This document shows positions 16,927-25,206 of a stretch of 51,872 nucleotides of DNA, in pieces. Made by a program: the position numbers and the translations under genes. Positions within the stretch are counted from its first letter, which is position 1, and every line of letters starts with the position of its first letter. The notes under the pieces are model-generated. The model was not told the DNA's origin, did no database searches, and saw only the letters and a program-made list of their open reading frames with translations. The stretch comes from Sphingobacterium sp. UBA2700 (GTDB lineage Bacteria; Bacteroidota; Bacteroidia; Sphingobacteriales; Sphingobacteriaceae): the NCBI GenBank assembly GCA_002354335.1, contig DELI01000022.1, positions 5,764 through 57,635 of the forward strand, in the 5' to 3' direction.

Positions 16927-17817
16927 ATGAATCTTAGGAAATCAACCAACGTAGTCCTAGCAATTCTCGGTATTGCTGCTCCCTCATTTTTAATTGGTAA
17001 TTATTCGGGTTATTCTAAGTCCGACGTAGCCCCTACTGTGGAAACAAACAATAAATCTTTTAAATTAGTCGTTATTGACCCAGGGCATGGCGGTAAACTT
17101 CCAGGTGCTTATGGCAAAGTTTCTGCTGAAAAAGATATCGTATTGCAAGTCTCCAAGAAACTGAAAGACTCCATTGAGAAGAATATCCCCGGTGTGAAAG
17201 TCATATTAACACGGGAAACCGATGTCGATGTTCCGTTCCACGAACGCTCTAACATCGCTAACCGCAATCACGCGGATTTGTTCATCTCCATCCACTGTAA
17301 CTCTGCAAACTCAGACCAACGCGTAAAAGGCAAGAATGGCCGATATACGACCCGTACCATTTATCGTCCTAGTGCCAACGGCACCGAGACGTTCGTATGT
17401 GGTTACAATAGATTGCAACGCGGTGAGTCGGATGTAGCAACTCGGGAAAACGCCGATATCTTAATGGAGGACAATTATCAGGAAAAATACAACGGATTCG
17501 ATCCTAACGATCCATCTTCCTATATCATCTTCTCCCTATTAAAAAGAACATATAGAGAAAAAAGCATTAAGTTTGCGACGTATCTCCAGGATGAATATGT
17601 TGCAAAAGGACGTGTAAATCGCGGCGTACAAGAATTATCACTAGCTGTTTTAGCTGGCGCGAGCATGCCGGCGGTCCTTACTGAAATTGGCTTTATATCC
17701 AATCCTGATGAGGAAAATTTTATGTTGTCCGAGTATGGACAAGGTCAAATCGTAACGAATTTGGTAGATGCTATCAAACGTTATAAACATGGACACGAAG
17801 CACTCGCACAGCGTTAA
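16927..17817 (+). CDS. N-acetylmuramoyl-L-alanine amidase (Amidase_3), first of a tandem pair
   Basis: A periplasmic zinc amidase that cleaves the amide bond between MurNAc and the peptide stem. The 296 residues have an N-terminal signal/anchor (about 1-24). The Amidase_3 domain opens LVVIDPGHGGKLPGAYG. Zinc ligands are His54, Glu68 and His123 (in FISIHCNS), and the catalytic Glu is in VLTEIGFISNPDEE near the end. An insertion of ~90 residues between the metal core and the catalytic Glu is shared with the next gene. The ATG at 16927 (with an adjacent GTG) gives a normal signal peptide; an in-frame GTG at 16882 would put 15 charged residues ahead of it. The start of a three-gene run with the second amidase and MlaD. 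Confidence 0.93.
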   Translation: MNLRKSTNVVLAILGIAAPSFLIGNYSGYSKSDVAPTVETNNKSFKLVVIDPGHGGKLPGAYGKVSAEKDIVLQVSKKLKDSIEKNIPGVKVILTRETDVDVPFHERSNIANRNHADLFISIHCNSANSDQRVKGKNGRYTTRTIYRPSANGTETFVCGYNRLQRGESDVATRENADILMEDNYQEKYNGFDPNDPSSYIIFSLLKRTYREKSIKFATYLQDEYVAKGRVNRGVQELSLAVLAGASMPAVLTEIGFISNPDEENFMLSEYGQGQIVTNLVDAIKRYKHGHEALAQR

Positions 17818-17851
17818 TTTTTAACATAAAAAAGAAAACAAGAAGTTTATT

Positions 17852-18724
17852 TTGAAAGACAGAATCAAGAACAATCAATTTTGGACAAAGGGAATGCAAT
17901 TAGCGCTTTGTCTTGTTGTATTAGCCTTAGCAAGTTTTAAACCCGCCGACGAACAAGGTCAAAACGGCGGAAACAAAAAGATAAAAACAATAGTGCTTGA
18001 CCCTGGGCATGGAGGCAATGACTCTGGAGCCGTAGGGAGACAGTCTAAAGAAAAAGACATCGCACTACAGGTTGCTTTGAAACTTGGAAAGAAAATTCAG
18101 AAAGAACTACCTGGTGTTAAAGTAATATATACGCGTACTACCGATGTTTACCCGAAATTATACGAGCGCCCGGCACTTGCTAATAAACATCATGCTGACT
18201 TATTCATCTCGATTCACTGCAACTCCGGAGGTGCTTCCACTCGTCGTGTGAAGAATAGTAGAGGCCGTTATGTGACACAAAGCGTACTGAATACTTCGGC
18301 AAAAGGTACAGAAACATTAGTACTAGGTTTTAGCCGTACCGGCGATCAGGATGTAGCGATCCGTGAGAATGCCTCTATTCTATTGGAGGATAACTATGAG
18401 CAGAACTATGGTGGCTTCGACCCGAAAGACCCATCTTCTTATATCGTGTTTTCGTTAATGAAACGTAAATTTAGAGAGCAGAGCATCAGATTGGCATCTT
18501 ATATGCAAGATCAATTTGCGGGCTCAAGTCGTGTTGATCGTGGCGTGAAGGAGCAGTCATTAGCTGTGTTAGCGACAGCAGGTATGCCGGCGGTATTAAC
18601 CGAAATCGGCTTTATCTCTAATCCGGACGAAGAACGCTTCATGATGTCGGCCGCTGGCCAAGAGTCTATAGTCAACGACTTGTTCAACGCCATAAATACC
18701 TATAGAAAAAACGTAGAAAGATAA
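17852..18724 (+). CDS. N-acetylmuramoyl-L-alanine amidase (Amidase_3), second of a tandem pair
   Basis: A paralogue of the preceding gene, 34 nt downstream, with the same domain plan: DPGHGG with His53, Glu67 in SKEKDI, His122 in FISIHCNS, the shared insertion ending in NYGGFDPKDPSSYIVFSL, and VLTEIGFISNPDEE. The 290 residues begin at a TTG. That start supplies the positively charged n-region (KDRIKNNQFWTK) before the hydrophobic core; the next ATG (17894) would leave the signal without it. Close similarity and adjacency indicate a local duplication. Different substrates or timing for the two enzymes is inference. Confidence 0.92.
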   Translation: MKDRIKNNQFWTKGMQLALCLVVLALASFKPADEQGQNGGNKKIKTIVLDPGHGGNDSGAVGRQSKEKDIALQVALKLGKKIQKELPGVKVIYTRTTDVYPKLYERPALANKHHADLFISIHCNSGGASTRRVKNSRGRYVTQSVLNTSAKGTETLVLGFSRTGDQDVAIRENASILLEDNYEQNYGGFDPKDPSSYIVFSLMKRKFREQSIRLASYMQDQFAGSSRVDRGVKEQSLAVLATAGMPAVLTEIGFISNPDEERFMMSAAGQESIVNDLFNAINTYRKNVER

Positions 18725-18778
18725 ACTTTTTCTTAAATTGGGGATTAAATAGGAGAGAATAACTTAATTAAGAATATT

Positions 18779-19726
18779 TTGAAGATATCTAACGAAACCA
18801 AGGTCGGCGCATTAACCAGTATTGCTATTGCCATTTTATTTATCGGCTATAGTTTTTTAAAAGGCAATAATGTCTTTAGCAGCGAAAACACATTTTATAC
18901 AGAATACGACAATGTTGATGGGTTGGCCGTTTCAAAACCGGTACTCGTTTCCGGATTTCAAATTGGCCGTGTATCCAAATTGACCCTGCAACCAAATGGT
19001 AAAATACGCACGGAGTTTAAGATCAACAACGATTATGATATTCCATCCAATACGGTAGCCAGGATCGTGAGTGCCGATTTACTAGGCAGCAAAGCCATTG
19101 TATTCGAGCTGGGCAACAGCACAACAATGGCACGAAGTGGCGATCCGCTTTTGTCGGATGTTCAAGCGAATCTGATGGAAAAGGTAGAGCCTTTGCAGAA
19201 GAAAATCGAAAACTTGGTGGAAAAATTAGACTCGGTATTGTCCGGTGTAAACTCTGTTTTAGACGATGGGTTCCAACGTGATTTCAAAAGCAGTGTGCAT
19301 AGTATTTCTGTTTCATTGAAAAACCTAGAGAAAATTACCAGCGATGTCGACGGTTTAATGGGTTCTGAAAAGAACAGACTGGCTAACATCATGGCTAACT
19401 TAGAGTCCATTACCAACAACTTCAAGAATAATAACGCGAAGATCAATAACATCCTGGGCAACTTAGATAGCCTATCCTCCGATCTTTCCAAAACTGAAAT
19501 TAAAGCAACCATCGATAATGCAAATCAGGCCATGCGTGATGTGCAAGCTATCACCAATAAGATCAACTCTGGAGAAGGTTCTATTGGCTTGTTAATCCAT
19601 GATGAGAAGCTTTATAACAACCTGAACAACGCATCGAAAAGCTTAGATGAGTTGGTGCAAGATTTAAAAACTAACCCTGGTAAATACTTGAAGATATCTA
19701 TCTTCGGTAAGAAGGATACGAAATAG
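18779..19726 (+). CDS. MlaD/MCE-domain protein of a lipid transport system
   Basis: An inner-membrane-anchored MCE protein expected to bind lipids in the periplasm as part of an Mla-type transporter. The 315 residues begin MKISNETKVGALT, a characteristic Bacteroidota N-terminus, with a TM segment at ~11-28. The MCE domain spans ~36-115 (YDNVDGLAVSKPVLVSGFQIGRV) and a long helical, coiled-coil-like region spans ~130-290. The start is TTG and no nearby ATG exists. It is third in the amidase run, 54 nt after the second amidase, with a terminator behind. The cognate ATPase and permease are not in the window. Confidence 0.9.
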   Translation: MKISNETKVGALTSIAIAILFIGYSFLKGNNVFSSENTFYTEYDNVDGLAVSKPVLVSGFQIGRVSKLTLQPNGKIRTEFKINNDYDIPSNTVARIVSADLLGSKAIVFELGNSTTMARSGDPLLSDVQANLMEKVEPLQKKIENLVEKLDSVLSGVNSVLDDGFQRDFKSSVHSISVSLKNLEKITSDVDGLMGSEKNRLANIMANLESITNNFKNNNAKINNILGNLDSLSSDLSKTEIKATIDNANQAMRDVQAITNKINSGEGSIGLLIHDEKLYNNLNNASKSLDELVQDLKTNPGKYLKISIFGKKDTK

Positions 19727-19775
19727 CATAAAGCGTAGCGAAGGGGAAATCCTAAGCTCACCTTATTGCAAAAAG

Positions 19776-19806
19776 AAAGAGCGACCAATTAACGGTCGCT
19801 CTTTTT
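19776..19806. terminator. Terminator between mlaD-like gene and S9 peptidase gene
   Basis: Stem AAAGAGCGACC (19776-19786) with its complement at 19794-19804 and T residues after it. A-rich on the other side, so it can also serve the convergent minus gene. Confidence 0.88.
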
Positions 19807-19825
19807 AGTTAAGAATATTCTCGCT

Positions 19826-21928
19826 TTATTTCAAGGTTTCCGATAGCCATCCGAAAAACTCACGCTGCCATACCTGCGCATTATGTCCAGAAAGAACCCA
19901 GTGATTCTCTTCTGGAAGATAAACTAATCTGCTCTTCACGCCTTTCAACTGAGCCGCCTGGAAAGCTTCTAAGCCCTGTCCAATCGGAACTCTATAATCT
20001 TTACCGCCCTGGAAAATCAAAATAGGCGTATCCCATTTGTCAATATGTTTGATCGGATTGAATTCATTATACGACTTCACATTATTCTTGTCCCAATAAG
20101 GACCGATATCATGATTAGCAAAGAATAGCTCTTCCGTTGTACCATACCAGGAAGTCATATCAAATAATCCACAATGTGAAATAAAGGACTTAAATCTTCC
20201 TTCATGAATACCTGCAAGCATAAATACCGAATAACCACCATAGCTTGCCCCTACCGCAGCGATATTCTCTTTATCTACATAGGACTCTTTCGAAAGATCA
20301 TCGATTGCCGATAAGTAATCTCGAATAGATTGTCCACCCCAGTCTTTTGAAATTTGCTCGTTCCATTTCACGCCCCATCCTGGCATCCCGCGACGGTTTG
20401 GAGCAATAACAATATAACCTTGAGAAGCCATCAGTTGGAAATTCCAACGGAAGGAATACGATTGCGTCGTTGCAGATTGCGGACCACCCTGACAGAACAA
20501 TAACACCGGATATTTCTTGCTCGCATCAAAGTCTGGCGGATAGATTACCCACGAAAAAAGATCTAAACCATCAGAAGCTTTCGTCGTTCTGCCTTCAACT
20601 TTCGTATCGGCAATCTGACTATATCTCGCGTCGTTCACTGTGGTAATTGGCTTGATTGCTTTAGATTTAAAGTCATAATCATATACCTCGGTTGCTCTCG
20701 TCATCTTCGTAGAAGTCACGATAAGACCCGTAGGCGTCTCACCAACAATACCCGTGATGTCGAAGTCGCCTTCGGATATCTGTGTAATCTTAGGTAGCAT
20801 TTTCGACCACACGCCTTTCACCACATTGATCTCGAAAAGTTGTACCGTACCTTTGGTTGGCGCAACGAAATAGATCTTCTTATTGTCTTTACTCCAAACG
20901 AAGGAATTTACAGTACCATCCCAATGAGCCGTTAAGTTCACCTTTCTTCCTGAGGCAGGTTCTAAAAGAATGATATCGTTTTTATCAGCCTCATAACCAT
21001 CGGTCTTCATGCTTAACCAACTCAAGAGCTTTCCATCCTTACTGTAGGTCGGATTGGTATCATATCCGCTCATCCCCTCCGTCAGATTACTGGTTTTGCC
21101 AGATGCGATATCATATTGATACAAGTCTGTATTGGTACTTTGTGCATAGTCATTCCCAAACCGCTTTTTTGCGACATAAATAACCGATTTGCTATCCGGT
21201 GCCCATGCAAAGTCATCCGCACCGCCGAAAGGCATCTGCGGCGAATAGAAAGGCTCGCCCTCCATAATATCTTTAGGCTCGCCAATCTTTCCATTATCAT
21301 AGCTCGCGATAAAAGGATGATTAAAACGACCATCGTTCCAGGTATCCCAATGGCGATAGTCTAAATTATCATAGATATAGACATTCGACTTCGGTAAGTC
21401 GGCATATTTGTCTACGGAATGATATTCTTTCAACAAAACCGATTTACTAAATAAAATCGACTTGCCGTCCGGTGAGATTTTCACATTCTCCAAGCCCCCT
21501 TCCATATTCGTCAACTGCTTTGCATCGCCGCCCTTTAAGCTCTTCTGCCAAATCTGGCCCTTGAACATGTACAATACATCGCCATTCTCTTGAACAGATA
21601 AGACAGACTCACCACCCGCTTCGCTGGTAAATTGCTTTGCCACTCCGCCTTTAGTCGGAATCACAAATAGATTCTTCTCGGATTTATTATCGTCAAACTG
21701 ATAGTTCGAAACACCGTATATCAATTGTGTACCGTCTGCAGATAAACCTTCAGCACTCACCCTTCCTAGCTCCCAAAGTGCTTTTGGACTTAATGGAGTA
21801 CCTCCATTTATTGTTTTGACCTGATTCTCTACCTGCGGTCTCTTCACTTTCTGTGGAACTTCTTTACTCTGTGCAACAGCCATATTATTGATCAATAAGA
21901 GTGCTCCAATACATGATAATCTCAACAT
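19826..21928 (-). CDS. S9 family serine peptidase (dipeptidyl peptidase / prolyl oligopeptidase type)
   Basis: A secreted or periplasmic serine peptidase acting on short peptides. The 700 residues have a signal peptide (MLRLSCIGALLLINNMAVAQ), then a beta-propeller of WD40/TolB-like repeats (~50-420; repeated S-PDGK and YSKDGKLLSWLSMK elements). A C-terminal alpha/beta-hydrolase domain follows, with triad Ser562 in GASYGGY, Asp644 in GGKDYRVP and His676 in ENHWV. It is monocistronic and convergent with the amidase/MlaD run. The preferred cleavage site cannot be read reliably. Confidence 0.93.
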   Translation of the reverse strand: MLRLSCIGALLLINNMAVAQSKEVPQKVKRPQVENQVKTINGGTPLSPKALWELGRVSAEGLSADGTQLIYGVSNYQFDDNKSEKNLFVIPTKGGVAKQFTSEAGGESVLSVQENGDVLYMFKGQIWQKSLKGGDAKQLTNMEGGLENVKISPDGKSILFSKSVLLKEYHSVDKYADLPKSNVYIYDNLDYRHWDTWNDGRFNHPFIASYDNGKIGEPKDIMEGEPFYSPQMPFGGADDFAWAPDSKSVIYVAKKRFGNDYAQSTNTDLYQYDIASGKTSNLTEGMSGYDTNPTYSKDGKLLSWLSMKTDGYEADKNDIILLEPASGRKVNLTAHWDGTVNSFVWSKDNKKIYFVAPTKGTVQLFEINVVKGVWSKMLPKITQISEGDFDITGIVGETPTGLIVTSTKMTRATEVYDYDFKSKAIKPITTVNDARYSQIADTKVEGRTTKASDGLDLFSWVIYPPDFDASKKYPVLLFCQGGPQSATTQSYSFRWNFQLMASQGYIVIAPNRRGMPGWGVKWNEQISKDWGGQSIRDYLSAIDDLSKESYVDKENIAAVGASYGGYSVFMLAGIHEGRFKSFISHCGLFDMTSWYGTTEELFFANHDIGPYWDKNNVKSYNEFNPIKHIDKWDTPILIFQGGKDYRVPIGQGLEAFQAAQLKGVKSRLVYLPEENHWVLSGHNAQVWQREFFGWLSETLK

Positions 21929-22065
21929 ATTATTCTCTTTTTTGAGCCAATTTACTAAAGTTGCGAGGTATTAAGAAATTCCACATGGTTTTCAGTGTCT
22001 CGCGGAGGTCAGCAATAACCAGATACTGGTTAAATACATGAGGAATGATTCTTTTTTAAGCTTAA

Positions 22066-23565
22066 TCATCGTTTATCGAATTGGTCCCAGTCTATCTTCG
22101 TCGATAAGCGCATCAATGCGGCCAAAATGATAAATACACCTATCGTTCCTACTATTAAAGAATAATCGCGCAGCTGCATTAAAATATAAATGAATACGTA
22201 AAATAGGGATAATATCGCTCCAAATATAAGCGCCGATTTCATATTCTTCGTAATCGCTCTAACAAAGGAAGCTATCAATAAGATGGTCGCTAATGCCGCC
22301 AACAGATATGCAATATTGAATCCCAGGTGCTCGGAAATGGCAAGAAGTAAAGCATAGAACAATACCATGGCAAAACCGATCAACACATATTGGATAATAT
22401 GCACGCGCTGCTTCTTGATAATTTCCATGAAGAGAAGCGAAACGAAGGTTAAGGCGATGACTAGGATCCCGTATTTCGTTACGCGCGTAGTCTTTTGATA
22501 ATTGTTTATTGAAGGTAAGAAATTTATTTGAACCATATCGTAATCTGAACTGATCATTTCTGCATTTGCTTCTACGCTAGCGGAAGTTGCTGTTGCAGGA
22601 ATAGCATCGTAAAGACCGTTAGACGTTTCGCCATGCTCGCTATTCAGATCTACGCCTAGGAATTCGTAAATATTTTGCTGCCCACCGGTCCACTGTTGTG
22701 GGAGCTTGCGGCTGAAAGAAGGAATGCTCCATTTTGCTGCAAATGCCTGATCTGTTACGTCACGGCTCTCCGGGAGGTGGCCGCCATTGAAACTCGGGTT
22801 AGACCAATTCCCCTTCACGTCGATGTCTGTTTGCTTTGCTAAAGGAAGGAAGTTCAAAGAACGAGACCCGCGAATATCAAAGTCAAGCTCAAAGCCTTTC
22901 TTTAGGTCCTCATTTCCCGACAATGGTAAATCAACGATCAAATTCTCCAAATAAGGGCGCATTTCATAATTTGACTTTCCAAGTTCCATCTTCGTTCCGC
23001 CCCAGTTCAGGGTTGGATTTGCCGTCAATCCCTTGACGTCATGCACGCCAAAGATCAATTTTGCCTCGTTCCATTTCAACTTTTCCGATGACACGTCGAG
23101 CTTTTCCATGTCGAAGCCAACGAATTTTCCTTTCAGCTTGATCTTGGAACTGTAGACTACCGCTTGATATATACCGCGTTTCAATGGCTCAGGGCTGACC
23201 TCCGCTGTTGCTTGTACCTCATCCGGAAGCAGCTGCGCCCAACGGTTCACCACTGTCTTCACGACCTGCTTTACGCCTTGAGCGGATTCTTCCACAACTT
23301 CCCGAACCTCATCGTAAGGCACGACGATGATCGGACTGGCAATAACCTGCTCCTTGCCCCATTTAACAGCGATCTCATTCGACACACTCTGTTCCCGATA
23401 TTTACGTTCATAGATCAGGTCAGTAATTAGATTCATCGGAATTAATAAAATGAGCGTCAAAAAGAAAACTACGCCAAATTTTAGGACTACAGAACCTGTA
23501 ACGCGATCGTAAATTGACTTCGTAGCCGGTTGTTCCTGTGGATTGTTGTGTTCGATATTTTCCAT
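22066..23565 (-). CDS. creD: CreD family inner-membrane protein
   Basis: An inner-membrane protein of the CreD family, linked in enterobacteria to envelope integrity and the CreBC regulon. The 499 residues have one TM near 28-48, a large periplasmic beta-rich domain (about 60-355), and four or five TM helices at the C-terminus (~360-480). Family signatures include the N-terminal LILLIPMNLITDLIYER and, later, FNIAYLLAALATILLIASF. No CreBC two-component genes are nearby. Instead it is the last gene of a unit with a membrane protein, a winged-helix regulator and a 46-residue peptide, 6 nt behind the peptide gene. Confidence 0.92.
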   Translation of the reverse strand: MENIEHNNPQEQPATKSIYDRVTGSVVLKFGVVFFLTLILLIPMNLITDLIYERKYREQSVSNEIAVKWGKEQVIASPIIVVPYDEVREVVEESAQGVKQVVKTVVNRWAQLLPDEVQATAEVSPEPLKRGIYQAVVYSSKIKLKGKFVGFDMEKLDVSSEKLKWNEAKLIFGVHDVKGLTANPTLNWGGTKMELGKSNYEMRPYLENLIVDLPLSGNEDLKKGFELDFDIRGSRSLNFLPLAKQTDIDVKGNWSNPSFNGGHLPESRDVTDQAFAAKWSIPSFSRKLPQQWTGGQQNIYEFLGVDLNSEHGETSNGLYDAIPATATSASVEANAEMISSDYDMVQINFLPSINNYQKTTRVTKYGILVIALTFVSLLFMEIIKKQRVHIIQYVLIGFAMVLFYALLLAISEHLGFNIAYLLAALATILLIASFVRAITKNMKSALIFGAILSLFYVFIYILMQLRDYSLIVGTIGVFIILAALMRLSTKIDWDQFDKR

Positions 23566-23571
23566 GATAGA

Positions 23572-23712
23572 TTATTTTAAAATTAGAATATTAGTTTTTT
23601 GAGCGAATGCACGCTGTAATTGATCTTCTTTATGGGCTTTAAACAGCTCGGCATAGACCCGACTCGACCAGTTATAGAAGTGAAGCATAAATTTTAAACG
23701 AAGTCCTCTCAT
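23572..23712 (-). CDS. 46-residue peptide gene between the winged-helix regulator and creD
   Basis: ATG at 23712 to TAA at 23572: begins MRGLRLKFMLHFYNWSSRVY and ends in NILILK. It is strongly basic at the N-terminus with aromatic residues, and has no classical signal or long TM. The stop is 6 nt from the creD ATG and an operator palindrome lies 24 nt upstream of the start. The position fits translational coupling to creD. No family is recognised. It may be a small membrane-associated partner of CreD or simply a leader. Confidence 0.5.
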   Translation of the reverse strand: MRGLRLKFMLHFYNWSSRVYAELFKAHKEDQLQRAFAQKTNILILK

Positions 23713-23735
23713 ATTCTTTATTTTTATTAAAAAGT

Positions 23736-23752
23736 ACTTTGAATTTCAAAGT
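23736..23752. promoter_or_regulatory. Palindromic operator 1, ahead of the peptide-creD genes
   Basis: ACTTTGAA-T-TTCAAAGT, a perfect 8-bp-arm palindrome, preceded by a third half-site (AAAGT) that makes AAAGTACTTT palindromic too. A near copy stands at 24695-24711. Probably bound by the winged-helix regulator encoded between them. Confidence 0.65.
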
Positions 23753-23768
23753 TATTAGACAAAAAAAA

Positions 23769-24071
23769 TTATAAATACTGCTGCTTTATTAATTGCTCCA
23801 ACGCAATTAAGTGGTTTTCGAACGCTTTCTGTCCCTTATCGGTTTTACTATACCGGGTATTGGGTTTTCTATCAATGAAAGACTTGGTCACGCTGATATA
23901 GCCCTCCTTCTCCAAACTTTTTAGGTTCGAGGCCAGGTTCCCATCCGTCACTTCCAACAATTCTTTAAATGAATTAAAGTCGTAGGACTCGTTTGCCATC
24001 AGAATACTCATAATCTGTAGGCGGACTCGATTCTCTAAAACTTTATCATATAAGGTTAAATCCAAACTCAC
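23769..24071 (-). CDS. Winged-helix transcriptional regulator (HTH_34 / MarR-ArsR-like)
   Basis: A 100-residue single-domain DNA-binding protein. Residues ~8-85 show the winged-helix pattern: NRVRLQIMSILMANESYDFNSFKELLEVTDGNLASNLKSLEKEGYI, with the recognition helix around DGNLASNLKSLE, then a wing (VTKSFIDRKPNTRYSKTDKG) and a C-terminal helix probably used for dimerisation. There is no ligand or receiver domain. It overlaps the upstream membrane protein gene by 4 nt (ATGA-type coupling). Matching palindromes lie just upstream of the unit and just downstream of this gene, so it likely autoregulates the unit and regulates peptide-creD. Confidence 0.88.
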   Translation of the reverse strand: MSLDLTLYDKVLENRVRLQIMSILMANESYDFNSFKELLEVTDGNLASNLKSLEKEGYISVTKSFIDRKPNTRYSKTDKGQKAFENHLIALEQLIKQQYL

Positions 24072-24688
24072 TTTTCGTATTTTTTATGTACGATTAGACC
24101 ATAAACAATGTGCAATACCCCAAAGCCAAGCCCCCAAAACCAAACGCCATAGCCGGGAAACGCCAAAGCTAATAAGCCTAAAAGAATTTCCAAAATTCCA
24201 AGTACTCTAACTTCAGCAAAAGTGAATACTGATGCTGCCGTCAAAGACAGCCCATAAAAGATCAATAAGCTGGATGCAACAAAAGAATAATCGCCGCGAA
24301 AAATTAAAATCAGACTAAATAGTCCACCGGTCAGCAAAGGGATCGCCATGGCTTTGGCTAAGGCTTTGCTCGTCGGGTTCCATATGGTCTGCCCTATTTT
24401 TTTAGCTTTGGCTTTCGCCATCGTCACGCCCGTTACGATAGAAACAATCAGTACAAGAAGCGCAATAGCAACGAGTTTCCAAAGTACCTGCTCTTCCAAT
24501 ACATAATGGTCGCGGTACCCAAACTCACTCTTTGTACCATATACGGTATAGTAGCCTGCAGCCGCCCCGATTAATGCGAAACACCCAATCAATACCCCAG
24601 AAAGTCCATTGATCGACATAAACTTCGAGGAGCGCTCCATCATAGCGCGAATTTGTCCGATATCTTTTAGTAGATCTTGCTGATTCAT
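24068..24688 (-). CDS. Multi-pass membrane protein co-transcribed with the winged-helix regulator
   Basis: A 206-residue protein beginning MNQQDLLKDIGQIRAMMERS and carrying about six TM segments from residue ~25 to the end (GLSGVLIGCFALIGAAAGYY; LVAIALLVLIVSIVTGVTMA; further pairs to the C-terminus). No enzymatic motif is seen and the function is unknown. Similar proteins next to winged-helix genes occur in Bacteroidota, where the membrane protein might sense or be the regulated target; that is inference. The start is set at 24688; an in-frame extension to 24844 would run through the operator and has no support. Confidence 0.82.
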   Translation of the reverse strand: MNQQDLLKDIGQIRAMMERSSKFMSINGLSGVLIGCFALIGAAAGYYTVYGTKSEFGYRDHYVLEEQVLWKLVAIALLVLIVSIVTGVTMAKAKAKKIGQTIWNPTSKALAKAMAIPLLTGGLFSLILIFRGDYSFVASSLLIFYGLSLTAASVFTFAEVRVLGILEILLGLLALAFPGYGVWFWGLGFGVLHIVYGLIVHKKYEK

Positions 24689-24694
24689 AAAAGT

Positions 24695-24711
24695 ACTTTG
24701 TTTTTCAAAGT
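24695..24711. promoter_or_regulatory. Palindromic operator 2, at the head of the membrane protein-regulator genes
   Basis: ACTTTG-TTTTT-CAAAGT, again preceded by AAAGT, ending 7 nt before the ATG at 24688. The block from AAAGTACTTTG to CAAAGT matches operator 1 except in the 5-nt spacer. Binding here would also cover the ribosome-binding region. Confidence 0.65.
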
Positions 24712-25001
24712 AATGCAGAAAAAACCGTATTGCCAAATTATTTTCAAAAATAATGTAGCGAAATTTTACGCCGATGGAATAATCAATGGGAATTGAAGCG
24801 TCTGCTCGCTCCATAAACAGATCTAAATTTTTTCGACTTATCAAGAATTGTTAATGAAATTCTACTCTATTCACCTCCCTATTTGTTGATATTTACCTAA
24901 AAACCCAATTACAGGATAAAATAATTGCTATGCTATAAAAATTTACTAGGTTACTAAACAAAGAGTTACAAAAAAGGAGTAAAAAAAAGAGTAGAAAAGT
25001 C
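24712..25001. other. Intergenic region upstream of tRNA-Leu
   Basis: About 290 bp of AT-rich DNA with no gene, repeat or RNA recognised. An A-rich stretch (24970-25000) directly precedes the tRNA promoter and may act as an UP-like element. Confidence 0.45.
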
Positions 25002-25032
25002 TTGACATGTATAGGTTTGGTTTCTATCTTTG
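25002..25032 (+). promoter_or_regulatory. tRNA-Leu promoter
   Basis: TTG at 25002-25004, 20 nt, TATCTTTG at 25025-25032, an exact match to the Bacteroidota promoter pattern. The tRNA begins 22 nt later. Confidence 0.8.
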
Positions 25033-25053
25033 TGGCTCAATAAAATCCTAACT

Positions 25054-25135
25054 GCGGAAGTGGCGTAATTGGTAGCCGCACCAGACTTAGGATCTGGCGC
25101 CGCGAGGCGTGGGGGTTCGAGTCCCTTCTTCCGCA
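25054..25135 (+). tRNA. tRNA-Leu, anticodon UAG
   Basis: Acceptor stem GCGGAAG pairs with CTTCCGC at the 3' end, with A as discriminator. Anticodon stem CCAGA/TCTGG encloses loop CTTAGGA, giving anticodon UAG, which reads CUN leucine codons. The long variable arm (CGCC-GCGA-GGCG) is the class II feature expected of tRNA-Leu. The T-loop TTCGAGT is present. CCA is not encoded. Flanked by its own promoter and a strong terminator. Confidence 0.97.
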
Positions 25136-25141
25136 CTTGAT

Positions 25142-25179
25142 ATCCTCCCGTAAGTAATCTCTCGGGAGGATTTTTTTTT
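25142..25179 (+). terminator. Terminator after tRNA-Leu
   Basis: Stem ATCCTCCCG (25142-25150) with CGGGAGGAT (25163-25171), followed by nine T. Confidence 0.92.
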
Positions 25180-25206
25180 ATTATTGCGAAAAGCTAAAAG
25201 AAGAGT

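Noticed and set aside
24689..24844. N-terminal extension of the six-TM membrane protein
   Set aside because: The extension would translate through the operator palindrome, and MNQQDLLKDI at 24688 gives a natural start.
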